This document shows positions 31,841 through 40,208 of a DNA stretch of 64,000 nucleotides, piece by piece. The stretch's first letter is position 1; every line of letters starts with the position of its first letter. The notes under the pieces were generated by a model. It did no database searches. It had not been told where the DNA came from and saw only the letters and a program-made list of their open reading frames with translations. The stretch lies in assembly GCF_026544205.1 (NCBI RefSeq), contig NZ_JALNUI010000014.1, forward strand, positions 1 through 64,000, read 5' to 3'. The position numbers and the translations under genes were made by a program. This DNA comes from Curtobacterium sp. GC_Cur_3 (lineage in GTDB: Bacteria; Actinomycetota; Actinomycetes; Actinomycetales; Microbacteriaceae).

Positions 31841-32770
31841 CTAGGCGAGGATCGCGTCGTGCGGCAGCAGGGCGTGCACGCCCCAGGTGCGGTTCGCGAC
31901 CTGGGTGACCCGCATGCTGACGGCGACGCTGGCCATGGCGAGTGCCTCGGCGCGGGTGATGTCGTGCGTGCCGGCGATCCAGTCGACCATCCGGTCCAGC
32001 GCGGTCGCCGTCGCCGCGTTGAGGTCGGCGTCGAAGCCGAACGTGATGCGGCCGGCCGGGGTGTCGGCGTGGATGCCCTCGACCGGCGCTGTGTCGAGGA
32101 GCGAGAGCGTCATCGTCGTGGTCATGCCGCACTCGACCGCGGTGCCGGAGACCTCGCCGTCGCCCTGGGCCGCGTGGCCGTCACCGACGAAGAGCAGCGC
32201 CTCGGGGACCGTCACGGGCAGGTACAGCGTCGCGCCGGCGACGAGCTCGCGGCAGTCGATGTTGCCGCCGCCGACCGGGCGCGGCGGGATCGTGGAGTGC
32301 TCGCCGGTGGACTCAGGCGGCAGGCCGACTACCCCGAGGAACGGCGCCGTGCGGACACCGAGCCCGAGCTGGTTGCGCGCGACGCCCGCTGCGACGTCGA
32401 TGTCCCAGAGGAGCGGGCCGCGGGTGGACGGGTCGGCCAACCCGAGCGCCCGGTTCAGCTCGGTGTCGACGCCGCCGGAGCCGGTGTAGCCCCAGTCGTC
32501 CGGTACGAGGTCGTCGAAGCGGACCGCGAGGACCTGGCCGGGGCGGGCACCCTCCACCGCGATCGGGCCGACCAGGCAGTGGCCTCGGCGGGGGTCGATG
32601 AGCGTCGCGACGTCGACGCCCGGCTCCTGCTGGCGTTCGGTGTAGCCGGCTGCGCTCAGGGTGTGGACCGTGACGGTGTCGCCGGGAGTCGTCGTGAGGA
32701 CGGGCGAGCGCTCGGCGGTGAAGACGTCGATGGCGGTGGTGGTGGAGGCCTCGAGGCTGTGATGGGTCAC
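31841..32770 (-). CDS. Acetamidase/formamidase family protein
   Basis: The 309-residue protein matches FmdA/AmdA amidases. It has the hallmark GPIAVEGARPGQVLAV (about 69-84), a central GGNIDCRELVAGATLYLPV (about 164-182) and DGHAAQGDGEVSGTAVECGM (about 195-214) that build the active site. These enzymes release ammonia from short amides. The GTG at 32770 is preferred to a far upstream in-frame start because the latter runs through tandem repeats. GATGAT lies 6 nt upstream. Confidence 0.88.
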   Translation of the reverse strand: MTHHSLEASTTTAIDVFTAERSPVLTTTPGDTVTVHTLSAAGYTERQQEPGVDVATLIDPRRGHCLVGPIAVEGARPGQVLAVRFDDLVPDDWGYTGSGGVDTELNRALGLADPSTRGPLLWDIDVAAGVARNQLGLGVRTAPFLGVVGLPPESTGEHSTIPPRPVGGGNIDCRELVAGATLYLPVTVPEALLFVGDGHAAQGDGEVSGTAVECGMTTTMTLSLLDTAPVEGIHADTPAGRITFGFDADLNAATATALDRMVDWIAGTHDITRAEALAMASVAVSMRVTQVANRTWGVHALLPHDAILA

Positions 32771-32814
32771 GTGGCGATCATCCCAGGCGAGGGTGTGCTC
32801 GCTGTGGGTGCGGC

Positions 32815-33016
32815 GAGACGGGGGTGTCTGCGCGAGACGGGGGTGTCTGCGTGCGGTGCGCGTGCGGTGGGGCGCCGAGACAGGGGTGTCTGCGCGAGAC
32901 GGGGGTGTCTGCGTGCGGTGCGCGTGCGTTGGGGCGCCGAGACAGGGGTGTCTGCGCGAGACGGGGGTGTCTCGCGGTGCCTCGTGCTCGTTGGGCGCTG
33001 CGAGACAGGGGTGTCT
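32815..33016. repeat. 62-bp tandem repeat array carrying seven GAGACrGGGGTGTCT cores
   Basis: The 15-bp core GAGAC(G/A)GGGGTGTCT starts at 32815, 32834, 32877, 32896, 32939, 32958 and 33002. Cores come in pairs 19 bp apart and pairs recur every 62 bp, so the unit is 62 bp, present about 3.3 times. Each core holds AGAC-N6/7-GTCT. The array lies 45-246 bp upstream of the amidase start. Confidence 0.9.
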
Positions 33017-33091
33017 GCGCGAAACGCCTCGGAACGAACGAAACGCCGCCGGAATCGGCGGCGTCTCGACGCTGGGGCGGTGTCTCGCGCA

Positions 33092-33124
33092 GACGCCGGT
33101 GTCTCGAACCGAGACACCGGCGTC
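33092..33124 (-). terminator. Terminator of the pit operon, related to the repeat cores
   Basis: GACGCCGGTGTCTCG-aac-CGAGACACCGGCGTC is a perfect 15-bp stem, 15 bp past the last gene. Its arm contains GGTGTCTCG, so it shares sequence with the neighbouring array. Confidence 0.75.
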
Positions 33125-33138
33125 ACCCGAGCCAGTGG

Positions 33139-33408
33139 TCAGTGGAACTGGGGGATCGTCATCCAGATGCCGTAGAGGACCGCGGCGACGCACACGGCGA
33201 AGCAGAGCCCGGCGCCGGCGAGGGCGATCGGGGGCGTCGTTCCGCTGCGCGGGGTCTCGTCGCTGTACTGCGTCCGCTCGCCGCCCGCATCGGCCGGTTG
33301 ACCGACCCCGAGCAGCCGGAGGCCGAGTGTGTACAACAGGACGACCCCCACGGCCGCCACGAAGCCCACGCCTGCGACGGTCGCGATCGCGGAGAAGTCG
33401 ATGGTCAT
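33139..33408 (-). CDS. Small two-TM protein downstream of PiT
   Basis: An 89-residue protein with two hydrophobic helices (about 7-34 and 61-83) separated by a hydrophilic loop with GERTQYSDETPRSG. It starts 12 bp after the phosphate-transporter stop, so it is probably co-transcribed. I know of no function. Small membrane ORFs often follow pit genes in actinobacteria, which hints at an accessory role. Confidence 0.65.
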   Translation of the reverse strand: MTIDFSAIATVAGVGFVAAVGVVLLYTLGLRLLGVGQPADAGGERTQYSDETPRSGTTPPIALAGAGLCFAVCVAAVLYGIWMTIPQFH

Positions 33409-33419
33409 CAGGGTGCCTC

Positions 33420-34562
33420 TCAGCTCTCGGCAGCCACGGGCTCGCGCTCCGTGCTGCCCTCGTTGACGTCACTCGCCGAGATCGGCTTGCGACGGGCCAG
33501 CGTGTAGAAGGTCAGCCCACCGGCCAGGGCCAGCACCGCGACGATCACCAGGCCGATCGTCGACGTCGAGGCCAGCCACGTCGCCAGACCGCCGACCACC
33601 GCAGCCGACGGGAGCGTGATCACCCAGGCGATGACGATGCGTCCGACGACGCCCCAGTGCACGTCCGCGAGCTTCTTGCCGAGGCCGGAGCCGATGACGG
33701 AGCCGCTCGTGACGTGGGTGGTGGAGAGCGCGAAGCCGAGGTGCGAGGACACCAGGATGGTGGCGGCCGAGCTGGTCTCCGCGGCGAAGCCCTGGGGGCT
33801 CTGCACGTCCGAGATCTTCTTGCCGACGGTCTGCATGATGCGCCAGCCGCCCATGTAGGTGCCGAGTGCGATCGCCAGACCGCACGCCAGGATCACCCAG
33901 ATCTGGGGGCCGGTGCCCGAGTCCTGGTAGTTCGCGGCGATGAGGGTCAGCGTGATGACGCCCATGGTCTTCTGCGCGTCGTTCGTGCCGTGCGCGAGCG
34001 ACACCAACGAGGCCGAGATCGTCTGGCCGTGCCGGAAGCCGGTCGCGGCGCCGTGGGTGGTCGCGTTCTTCGTGATCGTGTACGCCAGGTAGGTGGCGGC
34101 CAGCGCGATCAACCCGGCGATGACCGGGGAGAGCAGCGCGGGCAGCACGACCTTCGAGACGACGGTGGCCCAGTCGACCGAGTTCAGCCCGGCGCCGATG
34201 ATCGAGGCGCCGATGAGCCCGCCGAACAGGGCGTGCGTGGACGACGACGGCAGGCCGAAGTACCACGTGCCGAGGTTCCAGAGCACGGCGCCGACGAGCC
34301 CGGCGAAGATCATCGTGGGGGAGATGTGGATGCCGTCCTGGCCCTCGCGGATGATGCCCTGCGAGACGGTCTTCGCCACCTCGGTGGACAGGAACGCGCC
34401 CACCAGGTTGAGGACGGCGGAGATGATGACAGCGGTGCGGGGCTTGAGGGCTCCCGTGGCGACCGAGGTGGCCATGGCGTTCGCGGTGTCGTGGAAGCCG
34501 TTCGTGAAGTCGAACACGAGAGCCACCACGATCACCAGTACGACGGTGACGAGGACGTCCAT
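33420..34562 (-). CDS. pit: PiT-family inorganic phosphate transporter
   Basis: The 380-residue permease has both PiT signatures: VFDFTNGFHDTANAMATSV (about 15-33) and SLAHGTNDAQKTMGV (about 190-204). LPSSSTHALFGG (about 103) is also typical. It couples phosphate-metal uptake to protons. The ATG at 34562 puts the first helix at residue 2 and has TAGCGT 7 nt upstream; an upstream in-frame start adds 21 basic residues and is less likely. Confidence 0.93.
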   Translation of the reverse strand: MDVLVTVVLVIVVALVFDFTNGFHDTANAMATSVATGALKPRTAVIISAVLNLVGAFLSTEVAKTVSQGIIREGQDGIHISPTMIFAGLVGAVLWNLGTWYFGLPSSSTHALFGGLIGASIIGAGLNSVDWATVVSKVVLPALLSPVIAGLIALAATYLAYTITKNATTHGAATGFRHGQTISASLVSLAHGTNDAQKTMGVITLTLIAANYQDSGTGPQIWVILACGLAIALGTYMGGWRIMQTVGKKISDVQSPQGFAAETSSAATILVSSHLGFALSTTHVTSGSVIGSGLGKKLADVHWGVVGRIVIAWVITLPSAAVVGGLATWLASTSTIGLVIVAVLALAGGLTFYTLARRKPISASDVNEGSTEREPVAAES

Positions 34563-34569
34563 GGCCGAG

Positions 34570-34575
34570 ACGCTA
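34570..34575 (-). promoter_or_regulatory. -10 of leaderless pit promoter
   Basis: On the minus strand TAGCGT ends 7 nt before the ATG at 34562. Confidence 0.55.
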
Positions 34576-34641
34576 GGCCCGGCCCGTCGCGGCCGGGTGA
34601 ACGGACGGTGAACAGGTTCGAGCATCTGCGAGGATGCTCAC

Positions 34642-35508
34642 GTGCCCACGTTCTCGGCCGCCCGCGGCGACTCCTCGTTCGTCGACGCGCACGGCGTCGA
34701 GATCGTCTACTCGACCTGGCGTGCCGGTCGGCCGAAGGGCATCGTCCAGCTCGCCCACGGCGTCGGCGAGCACTCCCTGCGGTACGAGCCGCTCGCGCAG
34801 GACCTCGTCCGATCGGGCTACACCGTCGTGGCGAACGACCACCGCGGCCACGGCCGGACCGGCATCCTCCAGTGGGAGGACGACCGCTCGAAGCTCGGAC
34901 GGCTCGGCCCCGGCGGACTCCGGGCCGCGATCGCCGCCGTCGAACAGATGAGCACCGTGGCACGTGTGGACAGCCCCGGCCTGCCGCTCGTGCTCCTCGG
35001 ACACTCGTGGGGGTCGCTCATGGCCCAGCGGATCGTGAACACCTCGAGCGAGTCGTACGAGGGCGTCGTGCTCTCGGGCTCCGCGTACCGGATGCCGGGC
35101 TCCATGAGCGGCGGCGACCTCAACAAGCGGCACGCGGCACTCGGGCCCACCCGCTTCGAGTGGTTGACCCGCGACCGGGCGGTCATCGACGCGATGGGAG
35201 TCGACCCGCTCGCGGTGGAGGCCGACGTCATCGGGCTGTTCGGCCTCGCGGACACCCTCCGACTGCTCGGCGTCCCGCGGCGCGGCATCCCGCACGACCT
35301 CCCGATGCTCCTCCAGGTCGGGTCCGACGACCCCCTCGGCGGGCCGAAGTCCGTGCAGCGCCTGGCGCAGGCGTACCGGCGGCGCGGACGCCTGTCGGAC
35401 GTGACCGTCCAGGTGTACGAGGGCGCTCGGCACGAGGTCTACAACGAGACGAACCGGGACGAGGTCATCGGTCACCTGGTCGAGTGGCTCGACCGGGTGG
35501 TGGATTGA
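34642..35508 (+). CDS. Alpha/beta hydrolase, monoacylglycerol-lipase-like
   Basis: The 288-residue protein belongs to the serine aminopeptidase S33/lysophospholipase group. It has LAHGVGEHSLRYEP (about 37-50), NDHRGHGRT (about 64-72), nucleophile elbow LGHSWGSLM (Ser about 121), and GARHEVYNE carrying the catalytic His (about 264). There is no signal peptide, so it is cytosolic. It probably hydrolyses monoacylglycerols or related esters. GTG start with GAGGAT 6 nt upstream; divergent from pit. Confidence 0.87.
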   Translation: MPTFSAARGDSSFVDAHGVEIVYSTWRAGRPKGIVQLAHGVGEHSLRYEPLAQDLVRSGYTVVANDHRGHGRTGILQWEDDRSKLGRLGPGGLRAAIAAVEQMSTVARVDSPGLPLVLLGHSWGSLMAQRIVNTSSESYEGVVLSGSAYRMPGSMSGGDLNKRHAALGPTRFEWLTRDRAVIDAMGVDPLAVEADVIGLFGLADTLRLLGVPRRGIPHDLPMLLQVGSDDPLGGPKSVQRLAQAYRRRGRLSDVTVQVYEGARHEVYNETNRDEVIGHLVEWLDRVVD

Positions 35509-35534
35509 CACCGGAGGAACCAGCAGCAGGAACG

Positions 35535-35596
35535 GCGGACCGGAGGCGCGGATCACGGAAGCCGGTCGGCATCCGTGATCCGAGCCTCCAGTCCGC
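35535..35596 (+). terminator. Hairpin after the hydrolase gene (GGAGGC family)
   Basis: GCGGACCGGAGGC...CGGATCACGGA pairs with TCCGTGATCCG...GCCTCCAGTCCGC, with single-base bulges, around a 12-nt loop. It starts 27 bp past the stop. Confidence 0.7.
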
Positions 35597-35618
35597 GCTG
35601 TGGTGGCGACCGCAGGAA

Positions 35619-35624
35619 TAGGCT
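35619..35624 (+). promoter_or_regulatory. -10 of leaderless promoter for the lipoate ligase
   Basis: TAGGCT ends 6 nt before the GTG at 35631. Confidence 0.6.
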
Positions 35625-35630
35625 TGCGGC

Positions 35631-36680
35631 GTGCATGGTGAGTACAAGGTCCCAGGTGGCAAGCTCGTCGTCGTCGACCTGGATGTCGTCGACGACACCA
35701 TCCAGGAGTTCCGTCTGGCGGGGGACTTCTTCCTCGAACCGGACGATGCGCTCCCGCTGATCGACGCGGCCGTGAACGGCCTGCCCGCCACGACCGACTC
35801 CGCCGGTGTCGCTGCCGCCGTCCGCGCGGCGCTGCCCGCCGACGCCGTCCTGCTCGGCTTCACGCCCGAGTCCGTCGGGGTCGCCGTCCGCCGTGCCCTG
35901 TCGCGCGCCTCGACCTGGAACGACTACGACTGGCAGGTCGTCCACGAGGGCCCGATCAGCCCGAACGAGCACCTCGCGCTCGATCAGGTCCTGACGGAGG
36001 AGGTGGGGGCCGGCCGCCGCGGTCCCACCCTGCGCATCTGGGAGTGGGACCAGCCCGCGGTCGTCATCGGCAGCTTCCAGTCGCTCAAGAACGAGGTCGA
36101 CCCCGCCGGCGCCGAGAAGTACGGCGTGCAGGTCGTCCGGCGGATCTCCGGTGGCGGCGCGATGTTCATGGACGCCGGCGCGATCATCTCGTACTCGCTG
36201 TACGTGCCGACCGCCCTGGTGCAGGGCATGACGTTCGCCGACTCGTACGCGTTCCTGGACGAGTGGGTGATCGAGGCGCTCAAGGCCCTCGGCATCGACG
36301 CGTTCTACCAGCCGCTCAACGACATCACCTCCGCGAAGGGCAAGATCGGCGGGGCTGCGCAGAAGCGCCTCGGGACCGGGGCCCTGCTGCACCACGCCAC
36401 CATGAGCTACGACATGGACGGCGAGAAGATGGTCGAGGTCCTGCGCATCGGCCGCGAGAAGATGAGCGACAAGGGGACCACCTCCGCTGCCAAGCGCGTC
36501 GACCCCCTGCGGTCGCAGACGGGCCTCTCGCGAGCGGAGATCATCGACTCGCTCATCGCCACGTTCACGAAGCGCTACAGCGCGACGCCCGGCGAGGTCA
36601 CCGACGAGGAGCGTGCCAAGGCGCGGGAGCTCGTCGAGACGAAGTTCGCGACGAAGGAGTGGCTCGAGCGGGTGCCGTGA
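35631..36680 (+). CDS. Lipoate--protein ligase family protein (accessory domain first)
   Basis: In 349 residues the order is reversed from E. coli LplA. The accessory domain (LplB-like, about 1-75, with GEYKVPGGKLVVVDLDV) comes first and the catalytic BPL/LplA domain follows. The latter shows SFQSLKNEVD, RRISGGGAMFMD (about 169-180) and KGKIGGAAQKR with the catalytic Lys (about 236). This matches fusion of the split LplB-LplA pair of some archaea. It should attach lipoate or octanoate to 2-oxoacid dehydrogenase E2 or GcvH. The linker (75-105) is Ala-rich. Confidence 0.87.
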   Translation: MHGEYKVPGGKLVVVDLDVVDDTIQEFRLAGDFFLEPDDALPLIDAAVNGLPATTDSAGVAAAVRAALPADAVLLGFTPESVGVAVRRALSRASTWNDYDWQVVHEGPISPNEHLALDQVLTEEVGAGRRGPTLRIWEWDQPAVVIGSFQSLKNEVDPAGAEKYGVQVVRRISGGGAMFMDAGAIISYSLYVPTALVQGMTFADSYAFLDEWVIEALKALGIDAFYQPLNDITSAKGKIGGAAQKRLGTGALLHHATMSYDMDGEKMVEVLRIGREKMSDKGTTSAAKRVDPLRSQTGLSRAEIIDSLIATFTKRYSATPGEVTDEERAKARELVETKFATKEWLERVP

Positions 36681-36767
36681 GCCGGAAGGCGGCAGGTCAG
36701 CCCGATCGGGGGATGGCGGATCGCGAACATCCTCCGCGCGGCTGATCCGGTGCGGCATCCGGTCACG

Positions 36768-36773
36768 TAGCGT
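36768..36773 (+). promoter_or_regulatory. -10 of leaderless promoter for the 109-aa protein
   Basis: TAGCGT ends 7 nt before the GTG at 36781. Confidence 0.5.
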
Positions 36774-36780
36774 CACTGCC

Positions 36781-37110
36781 GTGAACTGGATGATCCTCCT
36801 GGGGGCGATGGCCGTGGCGGTCCTCGTGACGTGGATCGCCGATCGCCTGGGGTGGATCGACCTGTCGAACAAGGCCACCAACACCGGGGGATCCGGCGGC
36901 ATCGCATCGATGATGGACGAGGTCTTCGCGCCGACCCGTCACGAGACGCAGGCCGAGTACGAACGGCAGTCGCGCCTCCCGAAGGAGGCCCCGACGCCTG
37001 CCGGCGACGACCACGACCTGCTCAGCGGCACCGTGCTCATCCGCGTCCCGGCGGTGCGTCCGGCCGGACGGCACGTCGGCAGCACCGGGACGCACGACCG
37101 CTCGTACTGA
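36781..37110 (+). CDS. Membrane-anchored hypothetical protein, 109 aa
   Basis: One N-terminal hydrophobic segment (about 2-20) is followed by a hydrophilic, probably cytosolic part containing IASMMDEVFAPTRHETQAEY (about 41-60). That motif recurs in small actinobacterial membrane proteins of unknown role, as far as I recall. It sits between the lipoate ligase and a convergent acetyltransferase. The start is fixed by the -10 hexamer 7 nt upstream. Confidence 0.65.
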   Translation: MNWMILLGAMAVAVLVTWIADRLGWIDLSNKATNTGGSGGIASMMDEVFAPTRHETQAEYERQSRLPKEAPTPAGDDHDLLSGTVLIRVPAVRPAGRHVGSTGTHDRSY

Positions 37111-37131
37111 GCGGGCGGACCCGCGCGCCCG

Positions 37132-37416
37132 TCAGCGCGTCGTGAGCTCCTGGTAGTCCGGGTGGCGCTCGATCCACGCGGCGACGTAGCTGCACTGCGG
37201 CACGACGCGGAGCGAGGAACCCGAGCGCACGTCGTCCAGCGCGTGCTGCACGAGGATCGACGCGTGGCCGCCGCCGCGGTGCGCGGGCTCGACCTCCGTG
37301 TGCACGAAGCGGATCTCGTCGGCGTCGGCCTCGTACGCGGCGAAGCCGATGACCTCGCCGTCCTCGACGAGGGAGTACTGCTGCTGGTCGGTGTCGTTGC
37401 GGACGTCAAGAGCCAT
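37132..37416 (-). CDS. GNAT-like acetyltransferase, Acetyltransf_CG type
   Basis: The 94-residue protein is the short GNAT variant PF14542. It has YSLVEDGEVIGFAAYE (about 14-29), HTEVEPAHRGGGHASILVQ (about 39-57) and the terminal VVPQCSYVAAWIERHPDY (about 72-89), diagnostic for this group. The substrate is unknown. The ATG at 37416 is supported by TAGCCT 7 nt upstream, which rejects the longer in-frame ORF. Confidence 0.88.
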   Translation of the reverse strand: MALDVRNDTDQQQYSLVEDGEVIGFAAYEADADEIRFVHTEVEPAHRGGGHASILVQHALDDVRSGSSLRVVPQCSYVAAWIERHPDYQELTTR

Positions 37417-37423
37417 GCGCGCG

Positions 37424-37429
37424 AGGCTA
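37424..37429 (-). promoter_or_regulatory. -10 of leaderless promoter for the short GNAT gene
   Basis: On the minus strand TAGCCT ends 7 nt before the ATG at 37416. Confidence 0.5.
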
Positions 37430-37474
37430 CGCGGCGATCCCGGACGCCCGGTGCAGGCGGTCGGTCGACGTGGA

Positions 37475-37512
37475 ACGACGAAGCCGCTGTCGTCCGACAG
37501 CGGCTTCGTCGT
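37475..37512 (-). terminator. Strong 18-bp terminator after the DHA2 exporter
   Basis: ACGACGAAGCCGCTGTCG-tc-CGACAGCGGCTTCGTCGT is a perfect 18-bp inverted repeat, 23 bp beyond the stop codon. It is the longest perfect stem in the window. Confidence 0.85.
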
Positions 37513-37534
37513 GCAGGGGCGTGCCCCGGTGTGG

Positions 37535-40003
37535 CTACTCGGCCGAGTGACGGCCGTGCTGGTGGTCACCCTCGTCCGGACGGGAGGCCGTGCCCGGCTG
37601 GGCAGCGTCGGCACCGCTGACGGGGTGCTCGGCCACGGACCCGGCGGCGTGCGCCGCGTGCTGGGTCCGGATCGCACCCGTCGTGGTGGCCGGCTCGTCG
37701 ACCGGTGCGGCGGCGGAGTGGGCGCCGTGCGTGGGGGCGTCGGGCAGGGGAGCGCGGGTGTCGCTCTCCCGGGGCAGCACCGAGACACCACGGCCGTCGA
37801 CCGAGCGGGCGGACCGCGGCTGCGCGGGGACGTCCGGCGAGGTCGGGACCACGTGCATCGAACCGGTGTCCGGCGAGACGAGCGAGCCGGTGCCGGCTGC
37901 GGCCTGCTGTGCGGCGACGGTCAGGCGGTCCTGGTCACCGTCGCCGTTCTGGCCACCACCGGACGATGCGGCGCGGGCGGTGTCCGCCTGCTCCTGCAGC
38001 GCCGAGGTCTTGCGCAGCGGCGGCACCCGGAAGAACCACGTCAGCACGAACGCGATGAGGACCACGCCGAGCCCGACGAGGTACACCGTGACCGTCGAGT
38101 TGCTGAAGCCGACCAGGAACGGCCGCGTGAGGCGCTTGTCGGCACCGTTGAGGAACGAGGTGTCGCTCGTCGCGGAGCTCGAGGACGAGTTCGCGGCGGA
38201 GTCGCCGTTCTTCAGCTGCTTGATGAGGGCCGGGGTGACCTCGTCGACGACGTTCTTCCGCTGGGCGGCGTTCGCGTAGTCGATCTGCAGGGTGCCACCG
38301 TCGCCGACCTCGGCGTTCGCCCGGCTGGCAGCGGTCTGCAGGGCCTGGCGCTCGGCGGCGGGCGTCGCGGCGGCGACCTGCTGGGAGATCACGGACTGCG
38401 CGGCTGCGGCCGGCACGGTCCCCGCGGCGACCTGCTGCTGGACGGCGGCGGTCACCTGCTTCGTCACGGCGGCGTCGGCGGCCTGCTTGGCCTGGACGGC
38501 CCCCTTGTCGAGGCCGTTCTGCACGTTCTGCTTGACCGGGTCGACGATCTTGGTCCAGATGTTGTCCATCACACCCTTGTTGTCCCGCGCGTTCGCGACG
38601 GACGGGGTGAGGGCGGCGTTGAGCGCGCTCGAGAGGTCGGCCTTGTTCTGCATCGCCGTCGTGATGTTCGTCGGCATGAGCGTGAACAGCACCGAGAGGA
38701 GCACGGCGGTGCCCATCGTGCCGCCGATCTGGCGGAAGAAGGTCGCGGAGCTCGTCGCGACGCCGATGTCCCGGGGGCTGACCGAGCCCTGGGCGGCGAG
38801 GGTCAGGGTCTGCATGAGCTGACCGAGGCCGAGCCCGATGAGGAACATGCCCGTCATCAGGAACACGAGGGAGCTGTCCGCGGTGAGGAAGGTCAGCACG
38901 GTGAAGCCGACGGCCGTGAACGCGGTGCCGGTGACCGGGAAGATCCGGTACTTGCCCGTGCGGGACACGATCTGGCCGGACGCGATCGAGGAGATCATGA
39001 GACCGATGACCATCGGGAGCATCGCGAAGCCGGACTCGGTCGGGGTCACGCCCTTCACGATCTGCAGGTACAGCGGAATGGTCAGCATCGCGCCGAACAT
39101 GCCGAAACCGACGAGGACGGACAGGATCGCGGCCATCGAGAAGACGTGCGACCCGAAGAGCTTCAGCGGCAGGATCGCGTCGTCGCCCATGGCGCGCTCG
39201 ACGATGATGAACCCGATCAGGCCGAGGGCACCGATCGCGTAGCAGGCGATGGCGCCGGGGGAGGCCCAGCCCCACTCGCGGCCCTGCTCCGCGATGAGGA
39301 GCAGCGGCACGAGGGTGGTGATGACGAGCGTCGCGCCCCACCAGTCGATGCGGGGCTTGCCCCGGTCGCCGAACTTCGGCAGGTGCAGGAACGTCAGGAC
39401 CATGAACAGGGCGATGATGCCGACCGGCACGTTGATCAGGAAGACCCAGCGCCAGCCCGACACGAAGAGGATCTGGTTCGCGCCGGCGAACAGGCCGCCG
39501 ACCAGCGGGCCGATGACGCTCGAGATGCCGAACACGGCGAGGAAGTAGCCCTGGTACTTCGCGCGCTGGCGGGGAGCGAGCATGTCGCCCATGATCGCGA
39601 GCGGGAGCGACATCAGACCACCGGCTCCGAGGCCCTGCAGCGCACGGAACCCGGCGAGCATGAGCATCGAGCTCGAGAACGACGCCAGGAACGAGCCGGC
39701 GATGAAGATGCCGATCGCGGTGAGGAACAGCGGGCGTCGTCCGAAGATGTCGGAGAGCTTGCCGTAGATCGGGGTCGTGATCGTCGAGGCGATCAGGTAG
39801 GCCGTGGTCACCCAGGCCTGCTGGTCGAGCCCGTGCAGGTCGTCACCGATCGTGCGGATCGCCGTGCCGACGATCGTCTGGTCGAGCGCACCGAGGAACA
39901 TGCCGGCCATGAGGCCGTAGATCACGAGCAGGATCTGTCGGTGGTTCATCACGACGTTGGACGCGGTGGTGGTTCCCGCGGGGGCGGTCGCCGTCTGGGT
40001 CAT
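37535..40003 (-). CDS. MFS exporter, DHA2 (EmrB/QacA) family, with large extracellular insert
   Basis: The 822-residue protein has 14 predicted TMs, starting MNHRQILLVIYGLMAGMFLG. It has the DHA2 motifs LDQTIVGTAIRTIGDDL (about 40-56) and KLSDIFGRRPLF (about 82-93). Between the last two TMs lies about 190 extra residues rich in Gln/Ala (ADLSSALNAALT through SFLNGADKRLTR), predicted extracellular. A roughly 130-residue disordered tail ends HQHGRHSAE. DHA2 proteins expel drugs or metabolites by proton antiport. An SD-like GGGAG precedes the ATG; the start is otherwise conventional. Confidence 0.9.
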   Translation of the reverse strand: MTQTATAPAGTTTASNVVMNHRQILLVIYGLMAGMFLGALDQTIVGTAIRTIGDDLHGLDQQAWVTTAYLIASTITTPIYGKLSDIFGRRPLFLTAIGIFIAGSFLASFSSSMLMLAGFRALQGLGAGGLMSLPLAIMGDMLAPRQRAKYQGYFLAVFGISSVIGPLVGGLFAGANQILFVSGWRWVFLINVPVGIIALFMVLTFLHLPKFGDRGKPRIDWWGATLVITTLVPLLLIAEQGREWGWASPGAIACYAIGALGLIGFIIVERAMGDDAILPLKLFGSHVFSMAAILSVLVGFGMFGAMLTIPLYLQIVKGVTPTESGFAMLPMVIGLMISSIASGQIVSRTGKYRIFPVTGTAFTAVGFTVLTFLTADSSLVFLMTGMFLIGLGLGQLMQTLTLAAQGSVSPRDIGVATSSATFFRQIGGTMGTAVLLSVLFTLMPTNITTAMQNKADLSSALNAALTPSVANARDNKGVMDNIWTKIVDPVKQNVQNGLDKGAVQAKQAADAAVTKQVTAAVQQQVAAGTVPAAAAQSVISQQVAAATPAAERQALQTAASRANAEVGDGGTLQIDYANAAQRKNVVDEVTPALIKQLKNGDSAANSSSSSATSDTSFLNGADKRLTRPFLVGFSNSTVTVYLVGLGVVLIAFVLTWFFRVPPLRKTSALQEQADTARAASSGGGQNGDGDQDRLTVAAQQAAAGTGSLVSPDTGSMHVVPTSPDVPAQPRSARSVDGRGVSVLPRESDTRAPLPDAPTHGAHSAAAPVDEPATTTGAIRTQHAAHAAGSVAEHPVSGADAAQPGTASRPDEGDHQHGRHSAE

Positions 40004-40196
40004 GTGCAGGGTCTCCCGGTACCGAGGCGCTGTGGTCAGAAAATTGCGCTGTCTGCAAAGTTACATCTGCCGCAACCAGTCAGTTGTCCATGAGCGGCTT
40101 CCTGAGTGGATCGGCAGGGATCCACACGGGAACGGCACAGCGGACTGCGCCGGCGCGAGCCCGCCTGATCGCCCGAGGCTACGCCTGCGGTGTCGG

Positions 40197-40202
40197 TACG
40201 GT
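40197..40202 (+). promoter_or_regulatory. -10 of leaderless GH125 promoter
   Basis: TACGGT ends 6 nt before the GTG at 40209. The rest of the 205-bp divergent spacer (40004-40208) holds no gene. Confidence 0.5.
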
Positions 40203-40208
40203 GGTCGG

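Noticed and set aside
32815-33016. CRISPR array
   Set aside because: The intervals between cores are themselves repeated and identical in length, so there are no variable spacers, and no cas genes are present.
32793-35621. Plus-strand frame of 942 codons starting in the repeat array
   Set aside because: It crosses the antisense of the phosphate transporter and gains its length from the repeats; no domain is recognisable.
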